64,000 nt of DNA from assembly GCA_021776655.1 (NCBI GenBank), contig JAJFFK010000037.1:1-64000 (forward strand). The letters run 5' to 3'. Source of the DNA: Henriciella sp. GTDB lineage: Bacteria; Pseudomonadota; Alphaproteobacteria; Caulobacterales; Hyphomonadaceae. Under the pieces are notes generated by a model. That model was given only the letters and a program-made list of their open reading frames with translations, did not search any database and was not told the DNA's origin. A program made the position numbers and the translations under genes. Below, piece after piece: positions 26,364 through 37,247 of the stretch (its first letter is position 1; each line of letters opens with the position of its first letter).

Positions 26364-27437
26364 ATGGAATTTGCATTATCAGACGATCAGAAGATGTTTC
26401 AGGCCTCGGTTAGCGGTTATTTGGAGACCGCATCGCCCTTGGATCGGGTGCGGGAGGTTGCGGATGGTGACCGGGGCGTTGCCGAGGATATTTCGTGCGG
26501 ATTGAGTGAGCTTGGCGCAGGGCAAATCCTGGTGCCGGAGGCGTATGAGGGCTTGGGGCTCGGCCTGCTCGATGCGGCTTTGGTGCAGGAGGCGCTTGGC
26601 GCGGCGGCGGCCCCGGCAACGCATCTGGCGAGCGCGATGGCGGTTATCGGGATTGAAGCGGCGGGGAGCGATGTGCATCAGGCTGAATGGCTGGCGAGGA
26701 TTGGATCAGGTGAGGCTCGTATTGGCGTGGCGATTGGTGAACATGTTGGCGCGCGTGAGGGTGCTGGCGTGACGGCAGCGGATGGCAAACTGACCGGCAA
26801 GAGCCTGTTCGCGCTGGAAACCGCCGGGGCGAGCCATGTTCTGGTCTGTGATCGCTATGGCGGCCTGCATATTGCCAGTATGGGAGACGCAGGATTGGTG
26901 CGCACTGAGCTGGAGACGATTGACCGCACGCGCGACTATGCCGAACTGGTATTTGACGGCGTTGCAGCGACGATGCTGACGGGGCAAGGCGGCGCGGACC
27001 GAATGGTTCTGGTCGGGCGGTTATTGCTGGCGGCAGATACGCTCGGCGCGGCGCAGGTGATGCTCGACAAGGCTGTGGCCTATGCGCTGGAACGCAAGCA
27101 ATTTGGCCGGGTCATTGGCAGCTTTCAGGCGGTCAAACATATGTGCGCCGAGATGGCGGCGCAGCTTGAACCGGCGCGCGCGCTGGTCTGGCACGCCGCG
27201 CATGCGTTTGACGAAGATATGGACGAGGCCGGCGTCATGATCTGTCTCGCCAAGGCGCATCTGGCTGAGGTCGGCACATTTGTGGCGCGGACATCGACCG
27301 AAGTGCATGGCGGGATGGGGTTCACTGATCTGGTGGGCTTACATTATTGGTTCAAGCGGATCGGGGCAAACCGGCAATTACTCGGCGGGCCAGAGCAAAA
27401 TCGCGAGGACGCGGCGCGACGTCAGGGCTGGGCATGA
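26364..27437 (+). CDS. Acyl-CoA dehydrogenase, small-type partner subunit
   Basis: A 357-residue acyl-CoA dehydrogenase relative, shorter than the usual 380-400. The YALERKQFGRVIGSFQAVKH segment and VHGGMGFTD are conserved, but the N-terminal half is divergent and I find no catalytic Glu on helix G or in the C-terminal loop. This is the pattern of the non-catalytic beta subunit in alpha2-beta2 FadE enzymes. ATG at 26364 follows TAGGAAGG, 10 bp after the large-subunit gene; the upstream frame to 26265 overlaps that gene and is not used. Pairing is inferred from order and residues. Confidence 0.9.
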   Translation: MEFALSDDQKMFQASVSGYLETASPLDRVREVADGDRGVAEDISCGLSELGAGQILVPEAYEGLGLGLLDAALVQEALGAAAAPATHLASAMAVIGIEAAGSDVHQAEWLARIGSGEARIGVAIGEHVGAREGAGVTAADGKLTGKSLFALETAGASHVLVCDRYGGLHIASMGDAGLVRTELETIDRTRDYAELVFDGVAATMLTGQGGADRMVLVGRLLLAADTLGAAQVMLDKAVAYALERKQFGRVIGSFQAVKHMCAEMAAQLEPARALVWHAAHAFDEDMDEAGVMICLAKAHLAEVGTFVARTSTEVHGGMGFTDLVGLHYWFKRIGANRQLLGGPEQNREDAARRQGWA

Positions 27438-27506
27438 AGACGCAAAGGCGTAAAGTGTCGTCAGAGATTAAAGATAGACCATCAAACAGAGTGAGGAATT
27501 GAGAAC

Positions 27507-28796
27507 ATGGCTGATATGAGCCCGGATAGTGAGCTGAATAATTTGAATATGTCGGAAGGTGCCCGGCCACTTTATGAGCATGTGAAGAAGTTCATTGCTG
27601 AAGTCGTGGACCCGATGTCGGAAGAGTTTGAGAAGCTCGGCGAGGGCCATGACGATATTTGGACCTATGCGCCGGGCCAGCTCGACTGTCTGCAAAAGGC
27701 CAAGGATGAGGCCAAGAAACAGGGCTTGTGGAATTTCTTCCTGCCGGATGCTGAAACTGGCGAGGGGTTGAAGAATCTCGACTATGCCTACATCGCGGTG
27801 GAGCTTGGCAAAAACCGGCTGGCATCGGAAAGCATGAACTGTTCGGCGCCGGACACGGGCAATATGGAAGTGTTGGAACGGGTCGGCACGGCGGAGCAAA
27901 AGGAGATGTGGCTGAAACCGCTTCTCGAAGGCAAGATCCGCTCAGCGTTTGCGATGACCGAGCCGGGAATTCCATCTTCGGACGCCAAGAATATCTCAAC
28001 TGAAGCGGTGCTGGAGAATGGTGAATGGGTGATCAATGGCGAGAAATTCTATATTTCCGGGGCCGGTGATCCGCGTTGCAAAATCCTGATCACAATGGTC
28101 AAGACCAGCCCAGATGCCGCGCCGCACAAACAACAATCACAAATCCTGGTGCCGGTTGACACGCCCGGCTTGAAGATTGTTGGGCCGATGCATGTGTTCG
28201 GAAATCCGGATGCGCCGCACGGCCATATGCACATCATCTTCGACAATGTACGCGTACCGGAAAGCAATATGCTACTGGGCGAAGGGCGCGGGTTTGAAAT
28301 CTCGCAATTGCGGCTTGGGCCGGGGCGTATCCACCATTGTATGCGCTCTATCGGGGCAGCAGAAAAAGCGCTCGACATGATGGTTGTGCGCGGCATGGGG
28401 CGCCAAGCCTTTGGTCGCGACCTGATCAAGCTCGGCGGTAATATCGAGAAAGTTTCACGCGCCCGGATCGAGATCGAAGCGATGCGGATGATTGTGCTAA
28501 AAGCTGCGAAAGCCATGGATGTGCTCGGCAATGCCGAGGCGCGTGTGTGGATTTCGATGGCCAAGGCAATGGTCCCGGAAAAGGTCTGTGCGATCATTGA
28601 TGATGCGATCCAGATGCATGGCGCGACCGGGGTCTCGCAATGGACACCGCTGGCCGGCATGTACACCAATCAACGTACGCTGCGTCTGGCCGATGGTCCG
28701 GATGAGGTTCATCACATGGTCGTGGGCCGCGCCGAAACTCGCAAATATACCGGCGAAGAAGAAGATCCAGCCATGGCCGCCGTCTGGCGCAAATAG
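27507..28796 (+). CDS. Acyl-CoA dehydrogenase, ACAD10/11-like
   Basis: A 429-residue acyl-CoA dehydrogenase of a type different from its neighbours. FAMTEPGIPSSDAKN near 150 replaces the usual EPGAGSD signature and the C-terminal loop is LADGPDEVH. Both are typical of the ACAD10/ACAD11 group, which in mammals handles 4-hydroxyacyl-CoAs after phosphorylation by a separate kinase domain; no such kinase is encoded here. GAGG precedes the ATG. It follows the FadE pair by 70 bp and is closed by a 10-bp GC hairpin at 28818-28849, which probably ends the operon that starts at the transporter. Confidence 0.92.
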   Translation: MADMSPDSELNNLNMSEGARPLYEHVKKFIAEVVDPMSEEFEKLGEGHDDIWTYAPGQLDCLQKAKDEAKKQGLWNFFLPDAETGEGLKNLDYAYIAVELGKNRLASESMNCSAPDTGNMEVLERVGTAEQKEMWLKPLLEGKIRSAFAMTEPGIPSSDAKNISTEAVLENGEWVINGEKFYISGAGDPRCKILITMVKTSPDAAPHKQQSQILVPVDTPGLKIVGPMHVFGNPDAPHGHMHIIFDNVRVPESNMLLGEGRGFEISQLRLGPGRIHHCMRSIGAAEKALDMMVVRGMGRQAFGRDLIKLGGNIEKVSRARIEIEAMRMIVLKAAKAMDVLGNAEARVWISMAKAMVPEKVCAIIDDAIQMHGATGVSQWTPLAGMYTNQRTLRLADGPDEVHHMVVGRAETRKYTGEEEDPAMAAVWRK

Positions 28797-28817
28797 GCCG
28801 TTTGGATATATATAAAG

Positions 28818-28849
28818 CAAGGCCGGAGCGTTCAGCGTGTCCGGCCTTG
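28818..28849 (+). terminator. Hairpin after the acyl-CoA dehydrogenase operon
   Basis: CAAGGCCGGA at 28818-28827 pairs perfectly with TCCGGCCTTG at 28840-28849, with a 12-nt loop. It lies 22 bp after the stop codon. Only a weak T-rich tail (TTGATTGAT) follows, so termination may be partial and the TIGR03084 gene 23 bp downstream could still be read through. Confidence 0.7.
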
Positions 28850-28871
28850 TTGATTGATAAGGTAGGCGAGT

Positions 28872-29669
28872 ATGCAACAGGCAGAAGATTTCCGGGCCGA
28901 GAGTGAAGCGCTGTTTGCTTTGCTTCAGAGCGCTGATATTGCGGTTTTCGATCAGCCGACGCAGTTCAAATGCTGGACTATCAATATGGTGCTTGAGCAC
29001 CTGCATTTCTGGAACATGATGGCAGGGTTCCAGCTGACTGATGAGGACAGGCTGGCCCAAACACTGCGCGAAATCGGCGAACATGATGGTGGCATGCGCG
29101 GCTATGAGGCGGATTATCTCGAGAGTTTCTCAGGCCGGGATTTGCTCGAGTCATGGCGCGCAAATTTTCACCAGACAGCGGATCTGTACGCGCAGGCCGA
29201 TCCCAAAGCGCGACTGAAATGGGCGGGGCCGGAGATGAGTGCCCGGTCCTCGATCACCGCGCGCCTGATGGAGACATGGGCGCATGGGCAGGAAGTTTAC
29301 GATCATCTTGGCGTCGTTCGCCAGAATGCTGACCGGGTTCGCAATATCGTTGTGCTCGGCGTCAACACGTTTGGCTGGACCTATAAGACGCGGCAGGAAA
29401 CACCGCCCGGCCCGATGCCGCATTTGGTGTTGACCGCGCCATCGGGTGAGGTTTGGACCTATGGTGAGGCGAGCGAGGGCGAGCGGATCACCGGCGCGGC
29501 TGACGAGTTCTGCCAGGTCGTGACGCAAGTCCGCAATATCGCCGACACGTCGTTAAGCGTGACCGGTGCAGTCGCCACTGACTGGATGAGTAAAGCGCAA
29601 TGTTTTGCTGGCGCGCCGGAAACACCGCCTGCGCCGGGGCTGCGTTGCACCCGGCAAATGCCGATCTGA
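28872..29669 (+). CDS. TIGR03084 family metal-binding protein
   Basis: A 265-residue protein of the DinB/mycothiol-dependent maleylpyruvate isomerase superfamily. The N-terminal four-helix bundle shows His in LEHLHFW near residue 46 and His in WAHGQEVYDHLG near 139-145, which provide the usual three-histidine metal site. The C-terminal sequence fits TIGR03084. Alphaproteobacteria do not make mycothiol, so a thiol cofactor role is doubtful and the reaction is unknown. TIGR03084 genes are often found with acyl-CoA metabolism, as here. It is convergent with the Baeyer-Villiger monooxygenase. Confidence 0.88.
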   Translation: MQQAEDFRAESEALFALLQSADIAVFDQPTQFKCWTINMVLEHLHFWNMMAGFQLTDEDRLAQTLREIGEHDGGMRGYEADYLESFSGRDLLESWRANFHQTADLYAQADPKARLKWAGPEMSARSSITARLMETWAHGQEVYDHLGVVRQNADRVRNIVVLGVNTFGWTYKTRQETPPGPMPHLVLTAPSGEVWTYGEASEGERITGAADEFCQVVTQVRNIADTSLSVTGAVATDWMSKAQCFAGAPETPPAPGLRCTRQMPI

Positions 29670-29695
29670 AATTGCCAATAAATCGAGCTGGCCGA

Positions 29696-31507
<1,812 letters not shown>

Positions 31508-31584
31508 GATATATCCTCAAAAGATGATTGATGGTTTCGAATTTGACGCGATTGTCAGAAAAGGAAATAGGTGCCGCCACGTCA

Positions 31585-33237
31585 TTACTCAGGGCGCGTT
31601 CCCCTAGTGCTCTCGGCCATCTGTTTGGCCCAGCGATAATCGGGCTTGCCATTATCGCCGCGTTTGACGCGATCAACCATCAAGATGGCTTTGGGAAGCT
31701 TGTAACGGGCTATGGTCTTGGCAGCCGTGGCGATCAGATCAGCCTGTGTTGCGCTGGCCCCTGGTTTCAATTGCACAATGGCCACGACTTCCTGTCCCCA
31801 GCGCTCGCTTGGTCGCCAGCTGACCAGCACATCGACAATCGCCGGATGGCGGGCGATGGCCTGTTCAACCTCTTCGGCGAAGACCTTTTCCCCGCCCGTA
31901 TTGATCGAGCTCGACTCGCGGCCATGAAACTCAATCGCGCCATTTGCCAAAAGCCGCGCCCGGTCGCCCGGCACTGCGTATCGAACGCCGTCCAGAACCG
32001 GAAAAGTTGCTTTGGTTTTGGCTTCATCCGACAGGTAGCCAAGTGGAACCGGAGCGGTTTTGGCCAACCAGCCAAGGCCCTCATGACCGGGTGGCTCAAG
32101 CGTTGAGAGATCGGCGCTGATCACCACGCTGCCGCCAACAATCTTGGGCGCGGTTTTCGTACCGTCGTCATCAATTGCAACCTGACGCGCCAGTGGTCCG
32201 GCTTCTGAAGAGCCGATCGTGTCAATGATCCTCGCGCCGGGCAGTTTGTCCAGCAAGGCGGCTTTGACCGCTGGGCTCATCGCCGCGCCGCCGTTCAGGA
32301 TATGGGTTAGGCTAGTGGGTGCGTGCCCCTGAGCCTCAATCGCCTCTATGAGTGGCCGCCCAAAAGCATCGCCGACCAGTGACAAGACGTTGACCTGTTC
32401 GCGCTCAATAATCCCGAGCAGGGCGACCGGGTCATAGCGCTCAACATCATCTTGAATCACAATCGTATGGCCATTGTGCCAGGCGCTAAGGGCAATCCAC
32501 TGCGCCGTGCCATGCATGAAAGGCGGGGTCGGCAAATAGCGTCTGGGTCTGGTCTTTACGGCGCGGTCGGCAAAGGCCTCGAGGTCGGGCAAAAGTGCGC
32601 CGCTGCGGTTGCGAGCCCCGAGCGCTGACGCCAGAATGTCCGCCTGACGCCACAGCACGCCTTTCGGCATGCCAGTCGTGCCACCTGTATATAATATGTA
32701 GAGATCATCGCCCGACCAGTCGATATCAGGGCGGTTCGTTGAGGCGGCGGCGAGGGCCGTTTCATACGCAACCGCGCCGCCAACAAGCGCGTTGTCGCTT
32801 TCATCTGCGACCTGAATCAGGAGCTTCTGCTCAGGGATATCCGCGCGAATAGCCTCAATCATCGGGGCATAACGTGCATGGTATACGATGACCCGCGTCC
32901 CGGCATTGGTCAGCAAATAGCGTAACTCGTCGGCGACATAGCGATAGTTGACATTGAACGGTGCTGCTCCGGCTTTCATCGCGCCGATCATCGCCTCAAG
33001 GTATTCATTTCCGTTGTGCAGATAAAGCGCGACCTGGTCTTGTCCCGATTGCCAGTTCTCAAGTTCATTTCGGGGCGTCGCAGGGGCAATGCCAGCATCC
33101 AGGAGAAGGTTCGCGAACTGCCGCGTACGCTGGGTGAAATCGGCAAAGGAGAACCGGCGGCCGCGAAAGATCAGCGCCGGTCGATCAGGAATAGCGGCGG
33201 CAATTGTTTCCTGTAACGCAGCGAGATTGAACGGCAT
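31585..33237 (-). CDS. Acyl-CoA synthetase, large-substrate type
   Basis: A 550-residue AMP-forming ligase. LYTGGTTGMPKGVLWRQ near residue 170 is the ATP loop in the GGTTGxPKGV form seen in several actinobacterial and alphaproteobacterial enzymes that activate steroid or terpenoid acids. The A8 hinge FHGRESSSINTGGEK and the C-terminal lysine region ARYKLPKAI are present. The frame runs to 33300, but ATG at 33237 begins the conserved FNLAALQETI and is preferred. It is upstream of and co-directional with the BVMO gene. A bulky or cyclic acid is the likely substrate, from context only. Confidence 0.9.
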   Translation of the reverse strand: MPFNLAALQETIAAAIPDRPALIFRGRRFSFADFTQRTRQFANLLLDAGIAPATPRNELENWQSGQDQVALYLHNGNEYLEAMIGAMKAGAAPFNVNYRYVADELRYLLTNAGTRVIVYHARYAPMIEAIRADIPEQKLLIQVADESDNALVGGAVAYETALAAASTNRPDIDWSGDDLYILYTGGTTGMPKGVLWRQADILASALGARNRSGALLPDLEAFADRAVKTRPRRYLPTPPFMHGTAQWIALSAWHNGHTIVIQDDVERYDPVALLGIIEREQVNVLSLVGDAFGRPLIEAIEAQGHAPTSLTHILNGGAAMSPAVKAALLDKLPGARIIDTIGSSEAGPLARQVAIDDDGTKTAPKIVGGSVVISADLSTLEPPGHEGLGWLAKTAPVPLGYLSDEAKTKATFPVLDGVRYAVPGDRARLLANGAIEFHGRESSSINTGGEKVFAEEVEQAIARHPAIVDVLVSWRPSERWGQEVVAIVQLKPGASATQADLIATAAKTIARYKLPKAILMVDRVKRGDNGKPDYRWAKQMAESTRGTRPE

Positions 33238-33527
33238 ATATCGGTATCCGGTGAATGGGGCTGGGTGTGATTCCGAACCACGCTTTGGCAACAGTGTCAA
33301 AATACATCCGGTGCGGCATCAGTGGCTGTGTTGCCTGCAGTAGCAGTTCGGGTGTTTTGGCCCAAGCGCATGGGTTTTACCGATTCAGACTTGAGAATCA
33401 GTGCTCTTAATACTGGATCTCGCGCTGTTCACCTAGTGCGGTATTGGCTGACGGCTTGTGCTGACACGCCGCCATCACCTATGTAGGCGCACGCGTCCTG
33501 TTTGGCGTTTTCAAGGCTCATTGAATT
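33238..33527. other. Intergenic region between divergent ligase and dusA
   Basis: I see no gene, tRNA or clear repeat in these 290 bp. The region separates divergent genes and so should hold the promoters of the acyl-CoA ligase/BVMO unit and of dusA. Short frames reaching into it have no ribosome-binding site and no recognisable family. Confidence 0.5.
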
Positions 33528-34520
33528 ATGGCGACACATATCGATTGCAAGTTTTCCGTCGCCCCTATGATGGACTGGACGGATCGTCATTGCCGGGCGT
33601 TTCATCGCGGCTTGTCGCGCCGGGCGCTGTTGTGGACCGAGATGGTGACGGCGGATGCTGTGATCCATGGCGACAGAGACCGGCTGATTGGATTTTCACC
33701 AACTGAGCACCCATTGGTCTTGCAGCTTGGCGGAAATGAACCTGACAAAATGGCGGAGGCGGCGCGGATTGCAGCGGATTTTGGCTATGATGAGGTGAAT
33801 ATCAATTGCGGCTGCCCGTCCGACCGCGTGCAATCAGGAGCGTTTGGTGCTTGCCTGATGCGGTCTCCGGGCACTGTGGCGGCCTGCGTCCATGCGATGC
33901 GCGCGGCAGTGGATATTCCGGTCAGTGTGAAATGCCGGATCGCGATTGATGAGGATCCACCACGCGAGACGCTGTTTGGGTTTATCGACCAGGTCGCCGA
34001 TGCCGGGTGCGAGGTGTTCACCGTGCATGCCCGTAAGGCCTGGCTCAAAGGACTGTCTCCGAAACAGAACCGCGATGTCCCACCGCTTGACTATACGCTG
34101 GTTGCGCACTTGAAGGCCGAGCGCCCGGATTTGAAAGTTATCCTCAATGGAGGAATCTTGGACCTGGCCGCTTGCAAAGCGCATTTGCAGATTTTTGACG
34201 GCGTGATGTTGGGCCGCGCGGCGTATCAACAACCCGCCTTGCTGGGGCAGGTTGATCATACGCTGTTCGATGCCGACGCAAGCACGGTTTCACCATTTGA
34301 GGCGGTTGAGCGGTTTCGGCCTTATATCGCTGAACAGCTCGCGGCTGGTCAGCGCCTGACCTCGATGACGCGGCATATGTTGGGTATCTTCAATGGCCGG
34401 CCCGGCGCGCGTAACTGGCGGCGCGTGCTGAGTGAGAAGGGGCCGCGTCCAGGCGCTGGTTTGGCGGTCGTGGACGAGGCCGTCTCAATGGTCACGACTG
34501 GGCCTGAGCTTAAGCCTTGA
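33528..34520 (+). CDS. dusA: tRNA-dihydrouridine synthase A
   Basis: A 330-residue FMN enzyme that reduces uridines in the D-loop of tRNA (U20/U20a in E. coli). The start FSVAPMMDWTDRHCR is typical of DusA rather than DusB or DusC, and NINCGCPSDRVQSGAFGACLM contains the catalytic Cys109. HARKAWLKGLSPKQNR in the middle is another DusA signature. Length matches the family. It is a single gene, 64 bp before the M1 peptidase on the same strand, with no obvious functional link to it. Identification is secure. Confidence 0.97.
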   Translation: MATHIDCKFSVAPMMDWTDRHCRAFHRGLSRRALLWTEMVTADAVIHGDRDRLIGFSPTEHPLVLQLGGNEPDKMAEAARIAADFGYDEVNINCGCPSDRVQSGAFGACLMRSPGTVAACVHAMRAAVDIPVSVKCRIAIDEDPPRETLFGFIDQVADAGCEVFTVHARKAWLKGLSPKQNRDVPPLDYTLVAHLKAERPDLKVILNGGILDLAACKAHLQIFDGVMLGRAAYQQPALLGQVDHTLFDADASTVSPFEAVERFRPYIAEQLAAGQRLTSMTRHMLGIFNGRPGARNWRRVLSEKGPRPGAGLAVVDEAVSMVTTGPELKP

Positions 34521-34584
34521 ACGGCGCTCACAAATATAGTTGTTACAGCAACAAATTGCGTCCTGCTACGACATTGGAGATCAC

Positions 34585-36501
34585 ATGCTCAATCTGAAAC
34601 CGGGCCACATGGCCGCTTTGCCGTTCGTTCTCTTGTTTGGAGCTTGTACCGGCCCGGCGGGAAGTGGCGATACAGAAGCGGTTGATCCGCCAGCGCAGAT
34701 TGAGCCAGCGCGTCCAACACGCGGCGACAAGTTCACCTACGCCAATTATGATCAGGTCCGCATAAGCCATATCGATCTGAACCTGGATGTGAATTTTGAT
34801 GAGAAGGTTCTCGACGGGATTGCGACGATTGATTTCACGCGCATCGATCCACAGGCGAGCGAGCTTGTGTTGGATACAAAAGATCTGACGATCCGGTCGG
34901 TTATGGCGGTGGACGGTGATCTGGCTGGTACCGGGATTGATTTCAGTTTGGCGGCGGCGGATGAGATGCTTGGCGCGAAGCTGACAATCCCGCTTGGCGA
35001 AAACCTGACCAGGATTGCAATCGATTACCGCACCAGCCCGCAGGCAGAGGGCCTGCAGTGGCTGTCGCCGGAACAAACCGCAGGCAAGCTGTATCCGTAT
35101 CTGTTTTCGCAGGCCCAGGCGATCAATGCCCGAACGATTGCGCCGCTGCAGGATACGCCCGCTGTGCGGATGCCATATTCTGCAACCTTGCGGGTTCCTG
35201 ACGGATTGCTACCGCTGATGAGTGCTTCACAGGGCGAGATTGATGCGAACGGTGAATACCGGTTCGAGATGCCGCAAGCCATCCCGTCTTACCTGATCGC
35301 CATCGCGGTTGGCGACATCAAATTCAAGGCGATCAATGATCATATCGGGGTCTATGCGGAGGATTATATTCTCGACGCGTCTGCTGAAGAGTTTTCCGAA
35401 ACGCCGCTAATGGAAGAAGCCAATGCGGCGCTGTACGGGCCGTACCGCTGGGGCCGTTACGACCTGATCGTTTTGCCGCCGAGCTTCCCGTTCGGAGGCA
35501 TGGAAAATCCGCGCCTGTCTTTCATGACCCCAACCTTGATTGCTGGTGACAAGAGCCTGACCAATGTTGTCGCGCATGAGCTGGCCCATTCCTGGTCTGG
35601 AAATCTGGTGACCAATGCGACATGGCGCGATGCTTGGCTGAATGAGGGGTTCACGTCCTATGTCGAGAACCGAGTGATGGAAGACCTGTATGGCCGTGAC
35701 CGCGCGGTGATGAAGCAAGCGCTGTCACTGGAGGATTTGTGGCGGTCGATTGAGGGTGCCGCGCGGCCTGAACTGACGCAGCTCAAATTGCCCGCTGACC
35801 TCGCTCACCCGGATGAGGCGTTCAGCAATGTCGCCTATGTCAAAGGCCAGTTCTTTCTGATGTTCCTTGAGGACCGATTTGGTCGCGAAGTATTTGATCC
35901 GTTCCTGAAATCCTATTTCGATCATTTCGCATTTCAAAGCATTACGACCGAAGACTTTCTGGATTATTTGAACACTGAACTTCGGGCCGAAAACCCGGAT
36001 CTTGTGAGCGATGACGAACTACACGCTTGGGTCTATGAACCAGGCTTGCCGGATACAGCAGCGGCACCGCAATCGGACGCGTTTGACAAGGTTGCAGTTC
36101 AGCAGGCGCGCTGGGTCGCCGGTGAGATCACCGCCAGTGAGGTTCAAACAGCTGACTGGTCGACGCATGAATGGCTGCATTTCCTCAACTCACTTCCAGA
36201 CGATTTGAGTGGTGCGCAATTTGCCGATTTGGATGATGCATTTTCGCTGACTGGAACGCAGAATGCCGAGACAGCTTTTGCCTGGTATATGCAGACAATT
36301 GCGGGCGGGTATGAGCCGTCCTTTGCGGCCTTGGATGGTTTTCTGATGAGGGTTGGGCGCGGCAAGTTTATCTATCGATTGTATCAAGCCTTGGAAGATA
36401 ATGGTCGCGGCGATTGGGCGCGAGAGGTCTATGCACGGGCGCGGCCGGGTTATCACCCGATTGCGCAACGCCGGATCGATGCTATTTTAATTGAGGACTA
36501 G
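34585..36501 (+). CDS. M1 metallopeptidase, LTA4 hydrolase-like, lipoprotein
   Basis: A 638-residue zinc aminopeptidase. GGMEN near residue 304 recognises the free N-terminus, and HELAHSW at 331-337 with Glu354 in LNEGF forms the HExxH-x18-E zinc site. The remainder fits the leukotriene A4 hydrolase/aminopeptidase B branch with its C-terminal helical domain. A signal peptide ends in a lipobox, LFGAC, so it is a predicted periplasmic lipoprotein. ATG at 34585 follows GGAG and begins the signal peptide properly; the frame start at 34540 does not. A strong hairpin terminator at 36547-36584 closes the gene. Confidence 0.93.
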   Translation: MLNLKPGHMAALPFVLLFGACTGPAGSGDTEAVDPPAQIEPARPTRGDKFTYANYDQVRISHIDLNLDVNFDEKVLDGIATIDFTRIDPQASELVLDTKDLTIRSVMAVDGDLAGTGIDFSLAAADEMLGAKLTIPLGENLTRIAIDYRTSPQAEGLQWLSPEQTAGKLYPYLFSQAQAINARTIAPLQDTPAVRMPYSATLRVPDGLLPLMSASQGEIDANGEYRFEMPQAIPSYLIAIAVGDIKFKAINDHIGVYAEDYILDASAEEFSETPLMEEANAALYGPYRWGRYDLIVLPPSFPFGGMENPRLSFMTPTLIAGDKSLTNVVAHELAHSWSGNLVTNATWRDAWLNEGFTSYVENRVMEDLYGRDRAVMKQALSLEDLWRSIEGAARPELTQLKLPADLAHPDEAFSNVAYVKGQFFLMFLEDRFGREVFDPFLKSYFDHFAFQSITTEDFLDYLNTELRAENPDLVSDDELHAWVYEPGLPDTAAAPQSDAFDKVAVQQARWVAGEITASEVQTADWSTHEWLHFLNSLPDDLSGAQFADLDDAFSLTGTQNAETAFAWYMQTIAGGYEPSFAALDGFLMRVGRGKFIYRLYQALEDNGRGDWAREVYARARPGYHPIAQRRIDAILIED

Positions 36502-36546
36502 GCGAGATTCACCGGGCTTCGTGCCTAACGCTTCGTCTTTGCCATG

Positions 36547-36584
36547 CGCAACACGCATAGACCCTATGCGTGTTGCGGCCTTTT
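36547..36584 (+). terminator. Rho-independent-type terminator after the M1 peptidase
   Basis: CGCAACACGCATAG at 36547-36560 pairs perfectly with CTATGCGTGTTGCG at 36564-36577, a 14-bp stem with a 3-nt loop. GCC and then TTTT follow. The stem is unusually long and perfect; the T-run is short. Confidence 0.85.
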
Positions 36585-36659
36585 CAATTCGGTCCAGTCA
36601 CCACATCTTCCTGTTTGTATTCGGGCCTTGGCTCAGATCATGCATGGAAAGATGTTATC

Positions 36660-37205
36660 ATGAAGACTGTACTGACCCTTTTTGCGATCCTGTCTTTGAC
36701 GCCGGTTGTTTCTGCCGGGGTTGACCGGGCAAATACCGCTGAATCACTGGTGAGTGCGGCGGCAATCGACATCGCCGAGAGTGAGGGCGATCAACTTGCT
36801 GATGTGATCTTGAGCAATATCGATGTCGCGGCAATTGCGCGGTTCACCTTGGGGCGTCACGGCCGTTCACTGAATGAGGCGGACCATGCCCGCTTCAAAC
36901 AAGCTTTCGAAGCTTATTTGCGTCGTCAAATCATCGCCAATGCTGATCAGTTTACGGGGGTTGAGATGACCGTGACCAAGACGACCAAACGCAATGCGCA
37001 TGACGCCGTTGTCACAACCCAGTTGGACCGGGCTGGCGATCAGGTTATCTTGCGCTGGCGTGTGCTGGAACGGGGTGGGCACTGGTCGATTGTCGATCTT
37101 GAATTTGCTGGCATCTGGCTTGCGATCGAACAACGGGCGCAGGTCAATGCATTGCTCGGTCGGCCCGGTGCGACGCTTGATAGCGTCATCGTCAAGTTCC
37201 AATAG
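36660..37205 (+). CDS. MlaC/Ttg2D-type periplasmic protein
   Basis: A 181-residue exported protein with a signal peptide ending near VVSAG. The conserved FTLGRHGRSLNEADHARFKQAF segment, followed by beta strands ending in WSIVDLEF, matches the MlaC/toluene tolerance Ttg2 family. MlaC ferries phospholipids between the outer-membrane Mla complex and the inner-membrane MlaFEDB transporter. No mlaFED genes are in the window, so it is an isolated homologue and its partners must lie elsewhere. ATG at 36660 is the start that gives a signal peptide; it follows GGAAAG. Confidence 0.85.
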   Translation: MKTVLTLFAILSLTPVVSAGVDRANTAESLVSAAAIDIAESEGDQLADVILSNIDVAAIARFTLGRHGRSLNEADHARFKQAFEAYLRRQIIANADQFTGVEMTVTKTTKRNAHDAVVTTQLDRAGDQVILRWRVLERGGHWSIVDLEFAGIWLAIEQRAQVNALLGRPGATLDSVIVKFQ

Positions 37206-37247
37206 GACTGGCTTGGCTTCTCGGCGTGAACGCCTTACGGGCGGGGT

